DNA of 64,000 nt from Pseudalkalibacillus sp051842935 (GCF_051842935.1 NZ_JBPXRR010000001.1:1736001-1800000), one strand, 5' to 3'. Counted from the stretch's first letter, positions 8,573-17,202 are shown. Numbers and translations are program-made. The notes: generated by a model from the letters alone, not told the origin.

Positions 8573-8581
8573 ATGCATCAC

Positions 8582-9082
8582 CTATTGTTTCTTTACAAGG
8601 AATAATGGTTGTCCATACTCCACTAGTTGACCATTCTCTACGAGTACTTCCACGATTTCACCATTAACCTCTGCTTCGATTTCGTTGAACAATTTCATCG
8701 CTTCAATAATGCAGACGATGGAGTCTTTGGAAACTTTGTCTCCAGACTTCACATATACATCTTCCTCAGGAGATGGTGAAGAATAGAATGTTCCTACCAT
8801 TGGTGACTCAATCTTATGTAAAGATTCGTCCATTTCTTTGACTGGTTCGCTCTTTTCAGTTTCTTTTTGTTCCTTTTGCTCTGGTTGAGCTTGTTGCTGC
8901 TGTTGTGGAGCAGGTGCTGGTTGTTCTACACGTGCTTGAGGAGCTGGGGTTTGTTGGACGACTGTTTCGCCTCCACCCTTCTTCAAGCTGATTTTTGCAC
9001 CTTCTTGTTCATATTCGAATTCGTTGATGGAGGATTGATCGATTAGTTTGATCAATTCTCGAATTTCTTGAATTTTGAGCAT
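8582..9082 (-). CDS. accB: Acetyl-CoA carboxylase biotin carboxyl carrier protein
   Basis: Carries the biotin that shuttles carboxyl groups between AccC and AccAD. The chosen ATG (9082) gives 166 residues, with AGAAGGAG 8 bases upstream. An N-terminal dimerisation/helical part (1-35) is followed by a Pro/Gln/Glu-rich linker (about 43-85), which is long and low-complexity, and the C-terminal biotinyl domain. The biotin site is the lysine of EAMKLF at about residue 130. It is transcribed with accC and yqhY. Confidence 0.97.
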   Translation of the reverse strand: MLKIQEIRELIKLIDQSSINEFEYEQEGAKISLKKGGGETVVQQTPAPQARVEQPAPAPQQQQQAQPEQKEQKETEKSEPVKEMDESLHKIESPMVGTFYSSPSPEEDVYVKSGDKVSKDSIVCIIEAMKLFNEIEAEVNGEIVEVLVENGQLVEYGQPLFLVKKQ

Positions 9083-9099
9083 TGCTTCCACTCCTTCTA

Positions 9100-9358
9100 A
9101 ATGTCTACGGTTATGATTTATTATAGCATAAAAGATGGCACCTAAAACTTAACACCTTATTATGGGAGCAGGTGCTAATTCGTTTATATCATACCATAAT
9201 CCTCTTGAACAGTGTAGTTGTAGAAAGAAACCGCTTTCGATTTCGTACCAGGTACATTTTGTGAGGCCTTATGTACCAAGGGTTTTGAAATGGTGCCAGG
9301 CACCGATTCAAGACCGTTGATACCACGGCGTTTGTAATCGGTGCCTGGTACGGCAAAT
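9100..9358. repeat. intergenic region with a GTGCCAGGCACC hairpin repeat
   Basis: No gene is supported between accB and spoIIIAH. A 16-base arm beginning GTGCCAGGCACCGATT (about 9292) pairs, with one mismatch, with AATCGGTGCCTGGTAC (about 9337-9352) across a ~30-nt loop. A related TACCAGGTAC sequence lies just upstream at ~9245. The same core recurs at 48143-48210, so this is a dispersed hairpin family. Confidence 0.6.
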
Positions 9359-9388
9359 GAAAAACAGCCCGATTCCTCGGGCTGTTTC
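9359..9388 (-). terminator. terminator of the spoIIIA operon
   Basis: AACAGCCCGA and TCGGGCTGTT form a 10-bp stem with a 4-nt loop followed by TTTTT on the minus strand, about 30 bases after the spoIIIAH stop. Confidence 0.85.
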
Positions 9389-9418
9389 AAATGCTTAATA
9401 TAGTTTTCGAATTTCGGT

Positions 9419-9961
9419 TTAATTCTTTGCGGCCTGGTATTGGACTGCCACTTGCTTCTCACCAAGTTGTTCTTTCGCTTTACGCATGATGGCATTCGCT
9501 TCTTGAGCAGATAGCTTCTCATCGACGCGGACGATGATCGTCACTTCCTCACCCATCGTGTTGACGAGGACATCTTCATAGCCCATGCCTTTGATCAATG
9601 TTTCGAGCGTATCTTCTTTCATTGCGAGCTCCTGTAAAGCGGTCAGTTGATCCAATGCTTCAGATTGTACTTCCGCTGAAACGCTTGTGGAGGCGATGAC
9701 TTCATTGTATTTTTGTGCAAGCTGAGAACGTTTGTCTTGAATCTTCATGCGTAGTTCCATGAACAATTCATCACTGTTGATTTCAGAGACGACAGACTTG
9801 CCATCCGCTTCAGCGCCCTCTTTGCTGGCTTCTTTACCATCCTTCTGTTCAGTGGCAAGATCCGCAGGAGATTGCTCAGGGCTTGTAATGTAGTAAACAG
9901 ACAACACAATGATCAAGCTCAACATCGTCAACAACCAAACTGTTTGTTTCTTCAATAACAT
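9419..9961 (-). CDS. spoIIIAH: Stage III sporulation protein AH
   Basis: A mother-cell membrane protein whose extracellular domain binds forespore SpoIIQ in the SpoIIIA-SpoIIQ channel across the engulfed forespore (family knowledge). It has 180 residues: one N-terminal transmembrane helix (about 7-26), an acidic linker (30-60), then the EscJ/PrgK-like ring-building domain (about 65-178), ending QLGEKQVAVQYQAAKN. It is the last gene of the operon and is followed by a terminator. Confidence 0.95.
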   Translation of the reverse strand: MLLKKQTVWLLTMLSLIIVLSVYYITSPEQSPADLATEQKDGKEASKEGAEADGKSVVSEINSDELFMELRMKIQDKRSQLAQKYNEVIASTSVSAEVQSEALDQLTALQELAMKEDTLETLIKGMGYEDVLVNTMGEEVTIIVRVDEKLSAQEANAIMRKAKEQLGEKQVAVQYQAAKN

Positions 9962-9964
9962 TCC

Positions 9965-10618
9965 TTATTCCCCCTTCTGCTTTTTCGCAATAACACTGAC
10001 TTTGTGACTTGGCATATCGAAAACTCTCGATACAGCTTCAATGATCCAATTTTTCACTTGAAGGTTTTCGGCCCCATCCGCGACAATCAATACGCCTGTC
10101 ACTTGAGGCTTTTCCACACTGACGATGAACGGCTCCTTGCCACCCTTCCCATCAATGATGATGACTTTTTCATCTGTCTGACTTGTCGTCGATTTGCGTT
10201 TCCCTCCATTTTTGTCTGTTTCGTCTGTGGTAGATTCTTGCTTGCTGATTTCTTTTTCTACGATTTTCCGGAAGGTAGAGTCCAAAATGACCATCACCTC
10301 AGCATCTTGTACTCCAATCATTTCATCCAGGAGCTCTTTCAATTGGTTTTCATAGTGCTCTTCAAGTTCCCGGATCAAGGATGAAGGATCGTCTGATTTT
10401 CCCATTGAGAATGTTGGCTTCGATTCCTGATCACCCGCTGCCATATTCATGACTGATGTCGGTTCTGGAGATTGAATCAGGTTTTGAATGAGCATCATGG
10501 CAACCCCGAATCCTAGGATTAATAAAATGTATTGCGATTTCCGGTTGAGCTTCTTCCCCTCTTTCGTCGGCTTCAGAATCGATTTGAGCCAGTCATTCTT
10601 CTTTTTGTCATCAGACAT
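9965..10618 (-). CDS. spoIIIAG: Stage III sporulation protein AG
   Basis: A ring-forming component of the SpoIIIA transenvelope complex (family knowledge). The protein has 217 residues with a transmembrane helix at about 28-47 (YILLILGFGVAMMLIQNLI) and an extracellular part; the C-terminal half (about 110-210) has the ring-building fold ending VSVIAKKQKG. A Lys/Ser/Thr-rich insertion near residues 125-150 corresponds to the extra beta-barrel segment seen in SpoIIIAG. It lies 3 bases from spoIIIAH. Confidence 0.95.
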   Translation of the reverse strand: MSDDKKKNDWLKSILKPTKEGKKLNRKSQYILLILGFGVAMMLIQNLIQSPEPTSVMNMAAGDQESKPTFSMGKSDDPSSLIRELEEHYENQLKELLDEMIGVQDAEVMVILDSTFRKIVEKEISKQESTTDETDKNGGKRKSTTSQTDEKVIIIDGKGGKEPFIVSVEKPQVTGVLIVADGAENLQVKNWIIEAVSRVFDMPSHKVSVIAKKQKGE

Positions 10619-10624
10619 ATTGCA

Positions 10625-11233
10625 TTACGATCCTCCTTCCTCTACTAGTACAATCTGGTCTGTCGGTATTTCCCATACTTTCGAAAGGAATTGTTCAATC
10701 TCAGCCAGATCAGGAGATTCCTCCTCCGTTTGGAGGGATGTCGATGTATCAATCTTGACTTCCCTGACCACTTCAATCGATTGTTCCCCTTCAAAGGATT
10801 CCACGGTTACGCGGACGACCCATTGGTCTTTTCCCGAGTCGTTCTGGGATTGATCTTGAACTACCACATCCTTTAACCGTTTATCAAATTGTTCTTCTAG
10901 CTTTCCTTCCACCTGCTGGCGTAATTGGACAGCCATTTGTTCTAAAATATATGCATCTTGTGAGGCTTGTATTTCACTTTTCTTGTTTTCTATCAAATTT
11001 TTCAGCTGAGCTTGGTCCTCTTCACTCCCCTCTACCTGGAACGAAGCCAACTGGGAGTTGAGATCGACAGAGAAGAACTTGATCAATGGATTCAAAATCG
11101 AAATGATCAACAAAAGTCCGATGACGACCTTCACATATTTTTGGAACGCGGAAGAAGGGAGTAAGAGTTCCAAGATCGTCGCCAAGAGAATGATGAGGAT
11201 GATGTTCGTCACCCATTCATATATGAAAGACAT
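10625..11233 (-). CDS. spoIIIAF: Stage III sporulation protein AF
   Basis: Component of the SpoIIIA channel complex. It has 202 residues with two N-terminal transmembrane helices (about 6-27 and 33-55, including YVKVVIGLLLIISILNPLIKF) and a soluble C-terminal domain with a ring-building-like fold (from about residue 115). The Glu/Asp/Gln-rich middle is likely helical. It is spaced 6 bases from spoIIIAG and 21 from spoIIIAE. Confidence 0.94.
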   Translation of the reverse strand: MSFIYEWVTNIILIILLATILELLLPSSAFQKYVKVVIGLLLIISILNPLIKFFSVDLNSQLASFQVEGSEEDQAQLKNLIENKKSEIQASQDAYILEQMAVQLRQQVEGKLEEQFDKRLKDVVVQDQSQNDSGKDQWVVRVTVESFEGEQSIEVVREVKIDTSTSLQTEEESPDLAEIEQFLSKVWEIPTDQIVLVEEGGS

Positions 11234-11254
11234 AGAGAACTCCCTCCTTCCTTT

Positions 11255-12454
11255 CTACCTCATCATCAATGTCAGATTACCAGCAGCAATCATCATCGTC
11301 ACAGCCAGGAAAAACATGAAACATACGATGGAAAGAGCAGCGAAGATGAACATGACATTTTTACTAATGATAGAGAGACATTGGATGATCGGACCTCCAC
11401 CAAGAGGTTGTAAGACGGCAGCAGCAATTTGATAGATTAAGACGAGAGATAGGATTTTCAATGCCGGGAATGCGCATAAAAGGATCAGGATGACGACTCC
11501 AGCGATCCCGACGGTGTTTTTTAATAGAAGAGAGGCACTTAACACCGTATCCGTCGCTTCGGTGAACATTCGCCCGATGACCGGGATGAAATTGCCGGTG
11601 ATGAATTTCGCCGTCCGAACTGCAACTCCATCTGCAACAGCAGCTGATGCCCCCTGAACACTGATGACACCGAGGAATACGGTGAAAAAGACGAGCATCA
11701 CCCCGATTGCGACATTCCGTAACAGATTGGCGAGCTGAGTGACTTTATAGTGGTCGGTCAACGTACTGACGATGCTTAATAATGCCGATAAAAATAAGAG
11801 CGGCAACACAAAGTGCTGGATCAACATCCCGCTCGTGTTGACGAGAAGGATGATGAACGGATGGAAAAAAGCGACCGACACCAGGCTTCCTGTCGTTGCC
11901 ATCAAGGCGAGTAGTAATGGAATCAAGGCAACGATGAACGCGTTCATGTTTTGGATCGCATCCGTTGTATACGAAACCGCGACATGGAAGCTGTTCAAGG
12001 CGATGACGATCAGGACCATGTAAACCATCCCATAAGCGACCCGGCTGACCGCCTGGTTCTCAAACGCGTTCTGCATCGTTTGAAGCAGCATGCTGAATAA
12101 TGTCAACATGATCAGCATTCCAAGCAATTTGCCATTGCTCAAAATCTCATGGAAGAGATATTTCAGAAGGGCGATTCCCCACTCCTTGAATGAAAAATCT
12201 TTGTCACTTTGGATGAATTCAAGGATGCTCCCCTTCTGACTTTCCGGTAAAAATCCCCCGTATTTATTACGGATTTCATTCCAATACTCCCGTATATCGT
12301 CAAAATGTTCTTCTTCAATCTGCAAGCTTTCTTTCAACGGATCGCTGCCATTCGTTTCGGCCATCACTTTAGGCACAGGTTGTCCCATCAACGTAAAAAA
12401 AACGATCGCCATCAAGAGTACGGTAAAGAATGTTGGATTTGAACGTTTTGCCAC
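11255..12454 (-). CDS. spoIIIAE: Stage III sporulation protein AE
   Basis: Polytopic membrane protein of the SpoIIIA complex, 399 residues. An N-terminal signal-like segment (about 8-28, ending near VMAE) is followed by a soluble stretch and about seven transmembrane helices from residue ~100 onward. The conserved core includes TVFLGVISVQGASAAVADGVAVRTAKFITGNFIPV (only partly quoted: VSVQGASAAVADG-type, about residues 265-280) and the C-terminal PLGGGPIIQCLS. It may form the membrane export platform; that role is inferred in the field from similarity to secretion systems. Confidence 0.95.
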   Translation of the reverse strand: MAKRSNPTFFTVLLMAIVFFTLMGQPVPKVMAETNGSDPLKESLQIEEEHFDDIREYWNEIRNKYGGFLPESQKGSILEFIQSDKDFSFKEWGIALLKYLFHEILSNGKLLGMLIMLTLFSMLLQTMQNAFENQAVSRVAYGMVYMVLIVIALNSFHVAVSYTTDAIQNMNAFIVALIPLLLALMATTGSLVSVAFFHPFIILLVNTSGMLIQHFVLPLLFLSALLSIVSTLTDHYKVTQLANLLRNVAIGVMLVFFTVFLGVISVQGASAAVADGVAVRTAKFITGNFIPVIGRMFTEATDTVLSASLLLKNTVGIAGVVILILLCAFPALKILSLVLIYQIAAAVLQPLGGGPIIQCLSIISKNVMFIFAALSIVCFMFFLAVTMMIAAGNLTLMMR

Positions 12455-12465
12455 ATCATTCCCCC

Positions 12466-12855
12466 CTAACTTGGCAGCAGATCGATTATCGTTTCAATAA
12501 GAACAGTAAGAATCGGAATGGCCATGACCAGTATCAATACTTTGCCTGCCAATTCGATTTTGGACGCCATCGTCCCTTGACCCGCATCCCTCGTAATTTG
12601 AGCACCGAATTCAGCGATATAGGCAACTCCGATAATTTTCAGGATCGTCTCCACATACACCATATTCAAGTTCGCATTCGTCGCAAGGCGTTCCAGCATC
12701 GTGATGACGGTCTGGATTTTTCCAATCAAGAATAAAAAGACCGCTGCACCTGCAAACAGGACGATCAGAAACGAAAACGCGGGCTTCTGTTCTTTGATGA
12801 TGATGGTCAGAAAAGTCGCAATCAGGCAAAAACCGACGATTTGGATGATTTCGAT
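12466..12855 (-). CDS. spoIIIAD: Stage III sporulation protein AD (start codon unclear)
   Basis: Small polytopic membrane component of the SpoIIIA complex, with helices around QIVGFCLIATFLTIII, PAFSFLIVLFAGAAVFLFLIG and the C-terminal VLILVMAIPILTVLIETI. The start is unusual. A good AGGAGGGG site is followed 6 bases later by ATC (12855), with no ATG, GTG or TTG in frame nearby. The only in-frame standard start is GTG at 12891, inside the end of spoIIIAC, which has poor ribosome binding spacing and adds 12 nonconserved residues. I list the ATC version (129 residues). Either could be right. Confidence 0.85.
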   Translation of the reverse strand: MEIIQIVGFCLIATFLTIIIKEQKPAFSFLIVLFAGAAVFLFLIGKIQTVITMLERLATNANLNMVYVETILKIIGVAYIAEFGAQITRDAGQGTMASKIELAGKVLILVMAIPILTVLIETIIDLLPS

Positions 12856-12868
12856 TTCAAACCCCTCC

Positions 12869-13075
12869 TCATCCCTGGAAGAGGAACACACCTCTGATTT
12901 GTTGGAACAGATCGTCTAAAAGAGTGATGACGATAAAGAGAACCAACACGAAACCGATTAAAGTGATCCAATGCGCAATGTCCTCTTTCCCCATCTGTTT
13001 CAACACGGTATGTAACATCGCGATCACAATACCGATTCCAGCAATTTGAAAAATGGTGTTCACATCGTATGGCAT
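12869..13075 (-). CDS. spoIIIAC: Stage III sporulation protein AC
   Basis: A 68-residue protein with two transmembrane helices (about residues 7-25 and 34-54) and the conserved start MPYDVNTIFQIAGIGI. The ATG at 13075 is chosen because a GGAGAGGAG site stands before it and the family length is 68; upstream in-frame extension would run into spoIIIAB. It is part of the membrane base of the SpoIIIA complex, transcribed with its neighbours. Confidence 0.94.
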   Translation of the reverse strand: MPYDVNTIFQIAGIGIVIAMLHTVLKQMGKEDIAHWITLIGFVLVLFIVITLLDDLFQQIRGVFLFQG

Positions 13076-13094
13076 TTCTGTTTCTCCTCTCCAA

Positions 13095-13607
13095 CTAGAT
13101 GAGCAATATGACAATCAGCAAACCGGTCAAAAACCCGAGACTTTTCACCATGTTTTCATAACGGTGCTGAATTTCTACGGCTTCCTTCTCCTCGCGCTCA
13201 AGATGGACGATCGTGAGTCTGATTTGTTTTTGTTGGTGCTCACGGTCGTGCCTCCCAAGTGTTGCTCCGAACTGCTTCAACACCTCCAGCTCACCCTTTT
13301 GGAAAGCAGTGTGTCTCTGAATCACTTCCAAACTTTCCTCCCAGGCTTTCTGGACGGTTGTGTGACCTGTATATAATCGTGAAGCAAGTTGTTCAAAAAA
13401 GAGGGACAGCGGTTCCTTCATTTGTTTGGATAAATGGGTGCACGCTTCATATAATGGTGTCATCCCATAAACGATTTCTGCTTCTAATGATTGGAGAGCG
13501 ACTTTCAATTGTCGCAATTGACGAGGCCGCTCCTGCATTCGTTTCGCCCATTCGAAACCAGCCCACGTTGTCGCAAGAATAATACAAAGCGCTCCGATCA
13601 TGTTCAT
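13095..13607 (-). CDS. spoIIIAB: Stage III sporulation protein AB
   Basis: A 170-residue protein with a transmembrane helix at each end (about 3-20, and 150-169 ending GLLIVILLI) and a helical cytoplasmic middle. The family signature is TTWAGFEWAKRMQERPRQLRQLK (partly quoted), then ALQSLEAEIVYGMTPL at about residues 37-52. The fold resembles type II secretion GspF-like helical bundles, which suggests a link between the SpoIIIAA ATPase and the membrane complex (inference in the field). It overlaps spoIIIAA by 4 bases. Confidence 0.94.
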   Translation of the reverse strand: MNMIGALCIILATTWAGFEWAKRMQERPRQLRQLKVALQSLEAEIVYGMTPLYEACTHLSKQMKEPLSLFFEQLASRLYTGHTTVQKAWEESLEVIQRHTAFQKGELEVLKQFGATLGRHDREHQQKQIRLTIVHLEREEKEAVEIQHRYENMVKSLGFLTGLLIVILLI

Positions 13608-14548
13608 CGTGAGATCCTCTCTTTATACGAGACTTGGATCGGTTTCAAATCAGCATCGAGAATTCTTTTGATCCGGTTGTTCCCGTGTACGCGCGACATT
13701 TCTACGAACCGATCAAACAACTGGATATCCACCAGTTTCTTGAGTGTCGGACGTTTCAATACGTTTTCGATGCTGTATCCATGGGCTGTCATGATCATCT
13801 GCACGCCAGCATTGAGAGCTTCCAGTATTGATTCCGCATCCTCCTGCCGCCCGACTTCATCTACTACGATCACTTCAGGGCTCATACTGCGAATCATCAT
13901 CATGATCCCTTCTGCTTTCGGGCAGGAATCGAGTACGTCGACCCTTGAACCGAGCTCATGTTGGGGCACACCTTGGATGCAACCTGCAATTTCAGAACGC
14001 TCATCCACAATCCCCACCTTCGAGCTTTCAATTTTCCATTGTGGCAAGCCTTCACTGGCCACTCTGGCTAAATCTCTGAGTAAGGTTGTCTTCCCAGATT
14101 GAGGCGGACCGATGATAAGAGTGTTCAGCCACCGCTTGCTGTAAAGATAGGGAGCCAGTGGAACTGCAATTCCTTGCTTCTGTCTTGCAACCCGGATGTT
14201 GAATGAACTCACATCCCGAATTGCTTTGACTTGTCCTTTTTCGGTTATCACTTTTCCCGCCAGCCCTACTCGGTGACCACCTTTGATCGTGATATAACCT
14301 CTCCGCAACTCTTCTTCAAAAGCATACAAGGAGAATTGGCTCAGTTTATTCATCAGGTGTATTCCATCTTCAAGGGTGACCATGTAAGGTTCTCTTCCAG
14401 TTTTCGATGGATTGAAAGGTCGTCCATTTCTCACAATCTCTAACGGTCTGTTGACTCGAATGCGGATCTCTTCAATCTCCTCTGTTGATGTTAAAGAGGT
14501 GATGATCTTTTGAATCGAGTCCGGTAAAACGTGTATGATTTCTTTCAT
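13604..14548 (-). CDS. spoIIIAA: Stage III sporulation protein AA, ATPase
   Basis: A RecA-like secretion-type ATPase that powers or builds the SpoIIIA channel. From the ATG at 14548 it has 314 residues: an N-terminal domain (1-110), Walker A GPPQSGKTT (147-155), Walker B-like VIVVDEVGR, and ARVHGN-type C-terminal sequence. The upstream in-frame codon at 14599 would lie between the sigma-E promoter elements and is rejected; AAGTGGG precedes 14548. It is the first gene of an eight-gene operon. Confidence 0.95.
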   Translation of the reverse strand: MKEIIHVLPDSIQKIITSLTSTEEIEEIRIRVNRPLEIVRNGRPFNPSKTGREPYMVTLEDGIHLMNKLSQFSLYAFEEELRRGYITIKGGHRVGLAGKVITEKGQVKAIRDVSSFNIRVARQKQGIAVPLAPYLYSKRWLNTLIIGPPQSGKTTLLRDLARVASEGLPQWKIESSKVGIVDERSEIAGCIQGVPQHELGSRVDVLDSCPKAEGIMMMIRSMSPEVIVVDEVGRQEDAESILEALNAGVQMIMTAHGYSIENVLKRPTLKKLVDIQLFDRFVEMSRVHGNNRIKRILDADLKPIQVSYKERISR

Positions 14549-14583
14549 CTGGATCCCACTTCTTTCTGTATGGGCTTGTTTCC

Positions 14584-14611
14584 AATGTATGCGGCACAAG
14601 GGGTTTTATGA
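14584..14611 (-). promoter_or_regulatory. sigma-E promoter of the spoIIIA operon
   Basis: Minus strand: TCATAAA (14611-14605), a 13-nt spacer and CATACATT (14591-14584), matching the mother-cell sigma-E consensus (KCATATT, 13-15, CATACANT). It lies 36 bases before the spoIIIAA start. The B. subtilis operon is also sigma-E dependent (established knowledge). Confidence 0.75.
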
Positions 14612-14623
14612 CCTGTTCAAGCG

Positions 14624-14917
14624 TTATTTAAGAACACCGATTACGACCAAGCATACGCCTAGTCCAATCAGAGCTAGCTTACTGAATGAAATATCTCCAG
14701 CTATTCCGACCAATCCAAGCGACATTGTAAAAATGAAGATGATCGGGCCGACCAAAGCTAACGAACCATTGATGATGATCGCTTTTTGTATCGAGTTGAA
14801 ATACAACATTAAAACGACTGCTGTGAGTTCAAACGAAGCGGACAGCAACCGGAGACCTGCCATATTCAATACGGTGGAATCAAACAAATCGAGAAGATGC
14901 TTCATAAATCGCTCCAC
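14624..14917 (-). CDS. yqhV: YqhV family membrane protein (DUF2619)
   Basis: A 97-residue protein with about three transmembrane helices (around residues 28-45, 52-70 and 78-96) and the family segment AGLRLLSASFELTAVVLMLYFNS (partly quoted). Its place between efp and spoIIIAA is the same as yqhV in B. subtilis. No function is established. It ends 13 bases before the sigma-E promoter of spoIIIA. Confidence 0.85.
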   Translation of the reverse strand: MERFMKHLLDLFDSTVLNMAGLRLLSASFELTAVVLMLYFNSIQKAIIINGSLALVGPIIFIFTMSLGLVGIAGDISFSKLALIGLGVCLVVIGVLK

Positions 14918-15013
14918 TTTCTTTTTTGTACAACCTATGTGAACGATTCAAGAAAAAGAATGGAATATTTGGGGTGGGTGGGGTTACGGTGAGATGAGGG
15001 GGAGTTACGACAC

Positions 15014-15048
15014 AAAAAAACTGCCCAAACTCTGTTTGGGCAGCTTCA
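15014..15048 (-). terminator. terminator after efp
   Basis: CTGCCCAAA and TTTGGGCAG pair around a 5-nt loop (CTCTG region), followed by TTTTTTTG on the minus strand, 11 bases beyond the efp stop. Confidence 0.85.
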
Positions 15049-15058
15049 ATTTACGCTA

Positions 15059-15616
15059 TTATGCTCTTGATACGTACTCTCCAGAACGTGTATCGATGAT
15101 CAGTACGTCTCCTTCGTTGACGAAGAATGGTACTTGAACCGTCAATCCAGTCTGAACAGTCGCAGGCTTCGTACCACCAGAAGCCGTATCACCTTTGATA
15201 CCTGGTTCTGTTTCAGTCACTTCCAGTTCAACTGTGTTCGGAAGTTCAACCCCGATGATTTCACCCTGGTACATTTGAACTTGGACACTCATGTTTTCCA
15301 GAAGATACTTCAGCTCTTCTTGAATTTGAGCGGTTTGAAGCTCAAGCTGCTCATAGGACTCTGTATCCATGAAAGTATGCGCCTCTCCAGAAGAGTAAAG
15401 GTATTGCATACGACGATTGTCGATGTGTGCTTTCGCTACTTTTTCCCCGCCACGGAATGTTTTTTCTTGAATCGCTCCAGTACGGAGGTTACGAAGCTTG
15501 GAACGGACGAATGCTGCACCTTTTCCTGGTTTAACGTGTTGGAAATCCAGCACTGTCCAGATGCCTCCGTCTACTTCGATCGTCAATCCTGTTTTAAAAT
15601 CGTTCACTGAAATCAT
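15059..15616 (-). CDS. efp: Translation elongation factor P
   Basis: EF-P binds between the P and E sites of the ribosome and relieves stalling at polyproline stretches. It has 185 residues in three OB/KOW domains, starting MISVNDFKTGLTIEVDGGIW. The conserved loop HVKPGKGAAFVRSKLRN holds the lysine at about position 32, which is 5-aminopentanolylated in B. subtilis. The C-terminus carries GDTASGGTKPATVQTG and IDTRSGEYVSRA. AGGAGGAAA precedes the ATG; the Xaa-Pro peptidase gene lies directly upstream, a common pairing. Confidence 0.97.
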   Translation of the reverse strand: MISVNDFKTGLTIEVDGGIWTVLDFQHVKPGKGAAFVRSKLRNLRTGAIQEKTFRGGEKVAKAHIDNRRMQYLYSSGEAHTFMDTESYEQLELQTAQIQEELKYLLENMSVQVQMYQGEIIGVELPNTVELEVTETEPGIKGDTASGGTKPATVQTGLTVQVPFFVNEGDVLIIDTRSGEYVSRA

Positions 15617-15634
15617 TAGGTTTCCTCCTGTTCT

Positions 15635-16702
15635 TTACTCGCCTATGATAAACAATTCTTTGGAAGATGTCGACAGCTTTTCGCAGCCTGTTTCGGTAAT
15701 GACGACGTCGTCTTCGATTCGGACTCCGCCAAGACCCGATACATAAATGCCAGGTTCAACCGTGACAACCATACCTGGCTCAAGGACTGTGTCCAATTTC
15801 ATCGATAGTCCTGGGCCTTCGTGGACGTCCAACCCGATTCCATGACCTGTGGAATGGCCAAAGTTGTCTCCGAATCCGTGTTCTTTGATATAATCTCTCG
15901 TTAATGCGTCCGCTTCCTTACCAGTCATGCCCGGCTTCAATCCTTCTAAGCCTTTCAACTGTGCGTCCAGGACGATTTGATGGATTTCTTTCATTTTCTC
16001 ACTTGGCTCGCCTACTGCAATCGTACGCGTGATATCGGAGCAATACCCTTTATAGAGCGCACCGAAGTCCAATGTGATCATGTCACCTTTTTCAATGACT
16101 TTTTCAGATGCCACACCATGTGGTAATGAAGAACGGATGCCTGAAGCGACAATGATATCGAATGAAGAAGAGGTCGCACCATTTTTACGCATGAAGAACT
16201 CCAGCTCATTTGAAACATCAATTTCACGCATGCCCGGCTTGATGTAGTTGAGAATATGTTCGAATGTACGGTCTGCAAGCTCAGCTGCCTCTTTCAAGAT
16301 TTTCAGTTCATCCGCGTCTTTGACGAGACGGAGTTTTTCAATCGCTCCAGAAATCGGAACGAGATCCGCTTCCACTTTCTCTGCATAAGACTGATGCCCT
16401 GCATATGTAAGATAATCCTGTTCGAAACCAAGCTTCTTGATTCCCATTTCCTTCGCCTGGTTCGCCACTTCATCTGTCATCATACCTGTGTGCTTGACGA
16501 TTTCATAACCTGCTGCTTGTTCATTCGCTTGATCGATATAACGGAAGTCCGTGATGAATTTCGCTTCTTTTTCCGAAATCAAGACAACACCAGATGAGCC
16601 TGTGAATGTCGTCATATAGCGACGATTACTAGCACTCGTAATCAGCATTCCGTCAATCCCTTTTTCACTGAATAAAGCTCTTAAACGTTCAATTCGATTC
16701 AT
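15635..16702 (-). CDS. yqhT: M24 family Xaa-Pro dipeptidase/aminopeptidase
   Basis: A 355-residue two-domain metallopeptidase with a creatinase-like N-terminal domain and a pita-bread catalytic domain from about residue 128. Metal ligands are visible as LDFGALYKGYCSDITRT (two Asp), GHSTGHGIGLDVHEGP (His), TVEPGIY (Glu) and GGVRIEDDVV (Glu). It removes N-terminal residues next to proline (family knowledge). It overlaps aroQ by 4 bases (ATGA) and precedes efp. A paralogue is at 55928. Confidence 0.94.
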   Translation of the reverse strand: MNRIERLRALFSEKGIDGMLITSASNRRYMTTFTGSSGVVLISEKEAKFITDFRYIDQANEQAAGYEIVKHTGMMTDEVANQAKEMGIKKLGFEQDYLTYAGHQSYAEKVEADLVPISGAIEKLRLVKDADELKILKEAAELADRTFEHILNYIKPGMREIDVSNELEFFMRKNGATSSSFDIIVASGIRSSLPHGVASEKVIEKGDMITLDFGALYKGYCSDITRTIAVGEPSEKMKEIHQIVLDAQLKGLEGLKPGMTGKEADALTRDYIKEHGFGDNFGHSTGHGIGLDVHEGPGLSMKLDTVLEPGMVVTVEPGIYVSGLGGVRIEDDVVITETGCEKLSTSSKELFIIGE

Positions 16703-17142
16703 CTTTCTTCCCCCTTCAAATAATGTAAGAGTCCTCTTAATGCGAGCTCATATCCGACTTTTCCAAATCCGGATATCTGACCGATGACGACTTCTGAAAG
16801 AACAGAGGTATGTCTAAAGGATTCTCGAGCATATATATTGGATAGGTGCACCTCGATGGCTGGTAACGAAATGCTCGTAATGGCATCTCGGATCGCATAA
16901 CTGTAATGTGTGAATGCGCCAGCGTTCAAGATGACGCCGTCGAAATCAGTCTCTGCCTGATGGATCCAATCGATGAGATCTCCTTCGTGATTGGATTGTT
17001 TGTGTACAATTTCGCATCCAAGTCCTTTGGCTTTCTCTTCCAAAGTCTCCATGATCTGCTCTAGGGTCTCTTTTCCATAAATCGTTGGTTCACGTTTGCC
17101 TAACCTGTTCAAGTTGGGACCGTTGATCACCAGAATTCTCAT
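16699..17142 (-). CDS. aroQ: Type II 3-dehydroquinate dehydratase
   Basis: Catalyses dehydration of 3-dehydroquinate to 3-dehydroshikimate in the shikimate pathway as a dodecameric enzyme (family knowledge). It has 147 residues with the N-terminal signature LVINGPNLNRLGKREP, the catalytic tyrosine in PTIYG (about residue 22), NAGAFTHYSYAIRDA and the EVHLSNIYARESFRH stretch with the catalytic His/Arg region. The B. subtilis counterpart is yqhS in the same position. Confidence 0.96.
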   Translation of the reverse strand: MRILVINGPNLNRLGKREPTIYGKETLEQIMETLEEKAKGLGCEIVHKQSNHEGDLIDWIHQAETDFDGVILNAGAFTHYSYAIRDAITSISLPAIEVHLSNIYARESFRHTSVLSEVVIGQISGFGKVGYELALRGLLHYLKGEER

Positions 17143-17202
17143 TATGTACGACTCTCCCTCAAGTTCCTAGAAACCCTTTACAAACGGGACTTTTTTCAAT
17201 GT

